From the NCBI GenBank assembly GCA_005656395.1, contig SRSI01000027.1, forward strand, positions 558,001 to 622,000: a DNA stretch of 64,000 nucleotides, in the 5' to 3' direction. Origin of the DNA: Strongyloides papillosus. Its lineage: Eukaryota > Nematoda > Chromadorea > Rhabditida > Strongyloididae. A model generated the notes under the pieces. It had not been told where the DNA came from and searched no databases. It saw only the letters and a list, made by a program, of their open reading frames with translations. Position 1 is the first letter of the stretch. Each line of letters begins with the position of its first letter. Positions 58,385 to 64,000 of the stretch are shown here, one piece after another. Both the position numbers and the translations under genes were made by a program.

Positions 58385-61300
58385 TCTCAAGAATCTTTGT
58401 ATTATTTTTGCACCAAATATAGATAAAGGTCAATGATTAAAGAAATAAAAATATATAGATGAACTTTACAAGTTACTTCAAATAACAAAAAAATTATATT
58501 CTAATATTAAATAAAGTATAATAAAATATCTAAAAATACTTCTTCTAAGAAAGTTTAACATGTGATAGATTATAACAATGTGAAATACGGAATATTATTA
58601 TTATGGCAAAAGTATATGAAAATAAGAAACAATAATTTATTTCAGTATTGTTTGTCTTAATTATATACTGAGAATAGAAAAATAGAAAGTAAATAGCATT
58701 TCCTCAAAGATTAATGAGCAAAAAAAATATCATACAAAGTATAAAAAACAGTTTAAGTTGAAGTGTTAAAAATGAAGATTAACGAAAATTAAAATTTTTA
58801 AAAATTGTTGTGTCTTGAAGGGGGAGTGATAGTTTAAAGCAGAGGAATAATAAATAAGGGAATATTTAGTGAAATTTATTTTAATAAAAATTGGAAGCAA
58901 TCAAATAATAGTTAGTAGAAAGCAAAACTTCATGAATGCAACAAATCATCCATAAGCGACTGTCGTTTTCTCTTAATAAAATAATAATTTTATTATGTTA
59001 TAAATGAAGATAATATGAAAAAAATTTGTCTATAAATCATAGCAGACAAAATAGATAATTTTAACCCATCTTCAATAAATTATTTTATATTATGTCATCC
59101 GGAAGGATATAAATATTATTATAATACTTACAATTCCTGATAGTCTCATACAGGAGATATTATTAAAATATTATATGAGAAAAGTAATATAAAGTATTTT
59201 CACTAATATAAACAAATTAAAATATCTTATATAATGCACAATTATTTATCTCAACATAATATATAAAAAATAGAAATTTGGTCTCTATATTATTTATAAA
59301 TATTTTTTTTAAAAAAAACAAGCATACTAAAAAAAGATTGATACTACAAATGTAATATTTAAAAGTTATTTGAATATTTTTAATAAAGTTTTAAATATGA
59401 TTGAAAACAAAGGAAACACGTAATTATTTTTTAATAAATGAATATCTTAATGGCAGAAGGAATACAGTAATATATTTCATTTTCTATTAATAAGTATTTA
59501 GAGTAGAAGTAATAATATTTCCTAAGAATTATAATAGATTTGAAATGAAAAGTTTCAGAAATTTATAGTGTAGTAATAAAAGTTCCTTACCAACAATGTA
59601 CTTTAATTATTAAAAATTGTATACAATGTAATTTTTCTATAAATAAATGGGAAAGCTGCAAAAATATAGGAAGGAAATTTTTAATAGCTAATTTTTATTC
59701 AAAATACCATTATAGAACCACTTTTTTTATGATTTAGCGTATAATCTTATATATTAAAGTATCTTATTACAGTATGTTAAAGTAAGATTTACTAATCTTC
59801 ATAGCATGATATTAGTGATTAAACATTAATTAAATGTCTACATAACCATAGTAAGTTTAAAAAATATTTATCAGTTTTAAGTTATAAATCATTCATAGTA
59901 AGAAAAAATAATATGTTATGAAGTACATAAACGCTAATATTTTTGACAATTTGTGCATACTATAAAAGGATAGTATATAAACAAGTGTAAAATAAACTTT
60001 TTTTATCATTTATTTCGTGATAAAATATATTAACAAACATCTTTATTTTGCCTTTGTACTCAGAACTTACACTCAGGTTATCCTCTCAAATGCACTGTAC
60101 TAATATATATTTATTTTTATTTTATGAGGAAGTGGATAAGGATATTTTTGAAAGTTTTATTATATTAAAAAAGGATATTAGTGAGTAATGGAGAAGTATA
60201 ATTTCTCCATTATATACTGGTAAATGATTAAGTTAAGTAGCTAAAAATCTTCCATAAATAGGAAAATGAGGCATCTTAACTATCACATGTACTTGGGATA
60301 GCAGCAATTAATTTAAAGAGATTAAAATCAAATCTCTAAAATATCATATTTTTAGGTACTTAAAATATTTAATGAAAATGTTGTTGTAATTTCCGGAAGA
60401 TTTTTTGAAATAACCTGTAAATGATAGATGGTCCGAAAAAAACTCCCAAAGGAAATTAAATTTTCGATGTATTTATTGCACTTTGACATTACTAAAATTT
60501 TATTTTACCATTTTTTAATACAAATTTTCTAACATGTATAAATTCTTTTAGCTTACTAGCATTTTAAATATCACATTAAAAACATTTACATTGCTATTAC
60601 TAACTATATATAAATGTTTCTAGGAAAAAATTTTAATGAAAGGTAAAATAATCGAATTTTTTCGTATTACGTAATGTATCATTATTATTTATTACTAAAT
60701 TATGAGAAAAGTTAGCATTAGTAATTAATCTGATAAAAGTAAAAAATATTATTTTGTTATAATTTAATATCTGCCAAAGTAACAATTAAAAACTAAAACA
60801 TATTCTTTGATTTTTCCTTAAATATTGTAAGATTTGCCATAAATATTTTAAATAAAAATAAAGATTTATTAAAACAAAGCACAAAGATTATAATATACAA
60901 CGAGGGTTTCTTTAAAAATCTAAAAACATTTATTTAGCAATTTCAAGAATTTCGATGGAACATTTTTGGTTAAAGTGTTTGCAAAATTAATAATAACAAA
61001 TTGGGTTTAATAATTTATTCACAATACAAGAATCATTTAGAAATCTTCTCAACTATGAAATTTTATGATATATAATTGTTCAAAGATAAAAATGTGGTAA
61101 AAAAGTTTTTATCAAGTATTTATCTAGTTTTTGGTTGTATGCAAGGAAAATTTCCACAAAGCATGAGAAAGTGAAAGATATTTTTCAATGGTAAAAATTC
61201 TGTATTTTTTTTTATTTTTTGATTATTTAATAAATCTTTTACAAAATAACAACCAAATAAACAAATCCGATTATGTCAGAACTTTTGTTTTAAGTAAATA

Positions 61301-63800
61301 TTTTAAAAAACCAAATTTTAACACGCAATATAGTGAAAAAGTTTTTAAATTACAAGGACAACTTAATAAAGGCCAAACTTGAACTAGAATGTACAAATTT
61401 TTTATGCCTTTTAAAATTTTTAATACAATAAATGTGCCATTCTTTTGCTAATTTTTTAAGTACCCAATAAACATTAAGTTTTAATGTATCGAATTGTGAC
61501 GTTAAAGATAAAAAAATAGTAATCTTTATTTGAAAAAGGAAATGATCTGTCACTTTTAAAAATTTAATCTAGCTATATTGGTAATTTCAAAAAAGTAGAC
61601 AGCAAATATAATTAAAAATGAGAAAGAATTATATATATGCAACATCCACAAAAAATGTATAAAAAATAATTACAAAGAATATATTTGCAACAAAAAACAT
61701 AACAATAATTTCTTTTATCAAAATTAAAAAAAACATACTGGAAATTATTTTTATATTTAAATCTTGTAAAAATTCCATAGTCGTTAGTGAATTTTTAATA
61801 ACACTTAAACTATTAAAGACTTCTAATGGTGATGTAATAAAGGCGTAACTTTAAATTTTTAACAAAAATTAGAGACATTTAAGAGAAAAAAATTGGATGT
61901 ATGTATGGGATTAAATTTTTTTTATTAATTTTCCCATATTTTATTTTTATTTTCACAACTTGTATGTGATTTAAGTTTATGTTTACATATTTCCCATGCT
62001 ATTGTCATTTTGCAATCAAAGAATAACAAGGTTATATAAAATAATTATGTTAATGTAATATCAATAAAAATAATAAAAATAAATGCTTAAAAATGGAATA
62101 TGTATTAGACAAGTATAGAAATCACTAATTAATATAAATAAGGAACAAAAATAAAGTTAATTATCTTAGATATGATATCATATGTTTTTAGATATTACTT
62201 CCTCACAAAAAGTAAATTTAAGAACACAATTAAATTTAATTGAAAAATCTATATGGCGTGTTATTTTTTGCAATAAAAAACACTAATAAAAATTATATTT
62301 GTTTTGTCTACAAATATAAAAACATCTTCAAATTTATTGTTAATATTCATGTTATGCATAAAATTTCTAGCTTTCAACCATAAAATTGATAAAACTTCTA
62401 CCGTATGTGTTTGTAAAATTTAATTGTGTAATAATTAAAGGTCAATACTAGGATGGTATTATTAAATTTGTGCCATAACATAATTCTCTTTTTTTAAATA
62501 TCTGAAAAGGTCATCCTAACTATATTTTGATTCTTTTTTTAATTACTAAAAATTATTAAAAATATTTATTCCCTTAATACTTAATAAAATACTATATTTC
62601 GAAATCACCCAGTACATATTTCGGTTGTTGAAGATAAACAAAGGAAAGACAAAATTTTTTAAATGAACTTCTAATATAGTAAAATAAACTTTTCCATAAT
62701 TTTAGTTTTCTCTTTTTCTTTATTTTTAAACAAAATTTTTTATATTTTAACGTCATCATTGTATTTGAGATGAAAAAGTTTTAAACATTAATCTTCCATC
62801 AAAATTGTGTGAAATTTTTTTATAGCATAATGATATAATGTGTATATTTTAAGATAATATGAAAATTTATGTTATTACATTTTACACTATTAAAATAATT
62901 GTTTTATCAATTTCAATTGAAATATTAATGAGAAATTTAGGATGTATAAGAAAAAACATAAAAATGTCAGTCATTTTTGCAGGTACCCTCAAAATTATCC
63001 ATAAAAAATTCGTCAGGTGTTTATAATTTCTCTGACACTAAATATACTTTGATCTTAAAAGTATACTTATATCTTGAGAAAAGTTACCATTTGTCTAAGA
63101 AAATATTTATAAAATAAAACATTCTATGCCATTAGTTTTAAATTACAAGATGTTCTTCAAAAAACTAACTAATTATTATAACATTATTTATTGTCTTTCT
63201 TATATACCTTCAAAAGAAGAATCATTGATCAAAGTTTGTTGTTGACATTAAGATTAGTGCATGTAAAGTAATTTATATTAAGGACTAGAAGCTCCCATAT
63301 ATTTTTAACATTAGATATAAGTAATTCTTTTCAAATTTTAAAGTTACTTTAAAAATTTCATTTAACATAATTTGTGAAATATTTGTAAATTGCTTCATTT
63401 ATAAAAATAAATTCAATTTTATTTCAATATATAGTATTTTTTTACATATATCAAATATTGTTTAGATATACATGCTATTTAACTTTTTTTTAGTAAAATT
63501 TTCTATTTTTACGATGATACTTTATAGTAAAATGCTTAATTATATTTTTACTATTTCATTTTCATTTAAAAGAGATTAATATATACACGTGAATGTTTTT
63601 GCTTAACTAGCTAAATGTGCTGTTTTTTTTGAAGTGTTATTTAAATACTATTAAATTGAAAACTTGTGTTTATGGTTAAGCATTAATGGATTGTTATAAG
63701 AGGAATGATTAATAAATATTCATTTTGTTTATGTCTTGAATAATATTTATGTCGTTCTCCATATTTTATTGTAAATATATTTTTTTAATATATTTTTATT
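58385..63800. other. AT-rich intergenic DNA, no gene supported
   Basis: 5.4 kb of very AT-rich sequence. Open frames (for example 61188-61382 plus and 61350-61553 minus) are Lys/Asn/Phe-rich and of chance length. No repeats, RNA genes or splice-flanked exons could be supported. Confidence 0.5.
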
Positions 63801-63807
63801 TTTTAGG

Positions 63808-64000
63808 ATGGGATTAGTACAATCTAGCACCATGAGAGCCGCTAAATTTAGTGGTAGTGGGAATAGCAAACGAAGTATAAGGAATGAGAGGCAACCAGTT
63901 GTTAGGAGTTCAAGAAAATATAGATCATCGAGTACCTCATATAATATAAACAGGAATGCCAAGGAGTTTAGTCGATTTTGGAAATCAGGAGGACATGTGG
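63808..64000 (+). CDS. 5' end of a gene running off the window; N-myristoylation motif
   Basis: A long T-rich tract ending TTTTTTAG lies one base before the ATG, the usual arrangement for a spliced-leader acceptor. The frame is then open for 64 codons to the edge. It starts MGLVQSSTMRAAKF, with Gly2 and Ser6 fitting N-myristoylation. A very basic, Ser/Arg-rich, probably disordered region follows (for example RSSRKYRSSSTSYN). Near the edge SRFWKSGGHV may be the start of a folded domain. The base composition is clearly higher in GC than the 5.4 kb before it. The family is not recognised. The opposite-strand frame is a shadow. Confidence 0.65.
   Translation, partial: MGLVQSSTMRAAKFSGSGNSKRSIRNERQPVVRSSRKYRSSSTSYNINRNAKEFSRFWKSGGHV

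Noticed and set aside
1..64000. Search by eye for tRNA, rRNA, U-snRNA, spliced-leader RNA and CRISPR
   Set aside because: No convincing match to any of these was found; a covariance-model scan would be needed to exclude divergent small RNAs.

Overview
The window looks like a piece of a very AT-rich nematode nuclear genome, most likely a Strongyloides relative (Strongyloides or Parastrongyloides). The genus is an inference. The evidence is: roughly one-fifth GC by eye; protein genes split by very short GT-AG introns (mostly 39-60 nt); T-rich acceptors placed just upstream of start codons, as for spliced-leader trans-splicing; a nematode cuticle collagen; a very short alanyl-tRNA synthetase of the kind expected in nematode mitochondria; several divergent globins; and a local expansion of MATH-BTB genes. 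No rRNA, tRNA or CRISPR was seen. Exon joins below were derived by hand from GT/AG signals, reading frame and homology, so they are predictions.

Layout. 1-6.8 kb is a transposon graveyard. It holds a 1.55 kb element with long terminal inverted repeats built from a 20-bp tandem repeat, a 5'-truncated RTE-like retrotransposon on the minus strand, and an 891-bp mariner-type element with TA target duplication. 6.8-15.3 kb is a tandem array of MATH-BTB genes with a repeat unit of about 2.64 kb: one BTB-only pseudogene, one gene with two MATH domains, one standard gene and one broken copy. 16.7-17.4 kb holds a frameshifted gene of unknown family. 17.5-25.7 kb is a near gene desert with a few GC-richer, exon-like islands. 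25.8-29.6 kb has a PPxY-rich membrane adaptor, a four-TM protein and a small secreted peptide. 33.4-36.5 kb has cardiolipin synthase downstream of a globin on the same strand. 36.5-42.2 kb is AT-rich and apparently empty.

42.2-51.8 kb is the dense conserved block: a small secreted Tyr/Gly-rich protein, mitochondrial ribosomal protein S2 and NAA35 (all minus strand, the last two perhaps an operon), then divergently a minimal alanyl-tRNA synthetase, a convergent NUDT7/8-type CoA diphosphatase, and a second globin. 53.1-58.4 kb has a cuticle collagen with its promoter, a two-TM protein and a third globin with a myristoylation motif. After 5.4 kb without genes, a new gene with an N-myristoylation motif starts at 63,808 and runs off the window.

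Functionally, several genes of the dense block are mitochondrial or translation-linked (cardiolipin synthesis, uS2m, alanyl-tRNA charging, CoA turnover, NatC N-terminal acetylation). The MATH-BTB array is probably a set of Cul3 ubiquitin-ligase adaptors under birth-and-death evolution. The most unusual items are a globin in which both the distal and proximal heme histidines appear replaced, the double-MATH BTB gene created by exon duplication, and the terminal-repeat element with 20-bp subterminal repeats.
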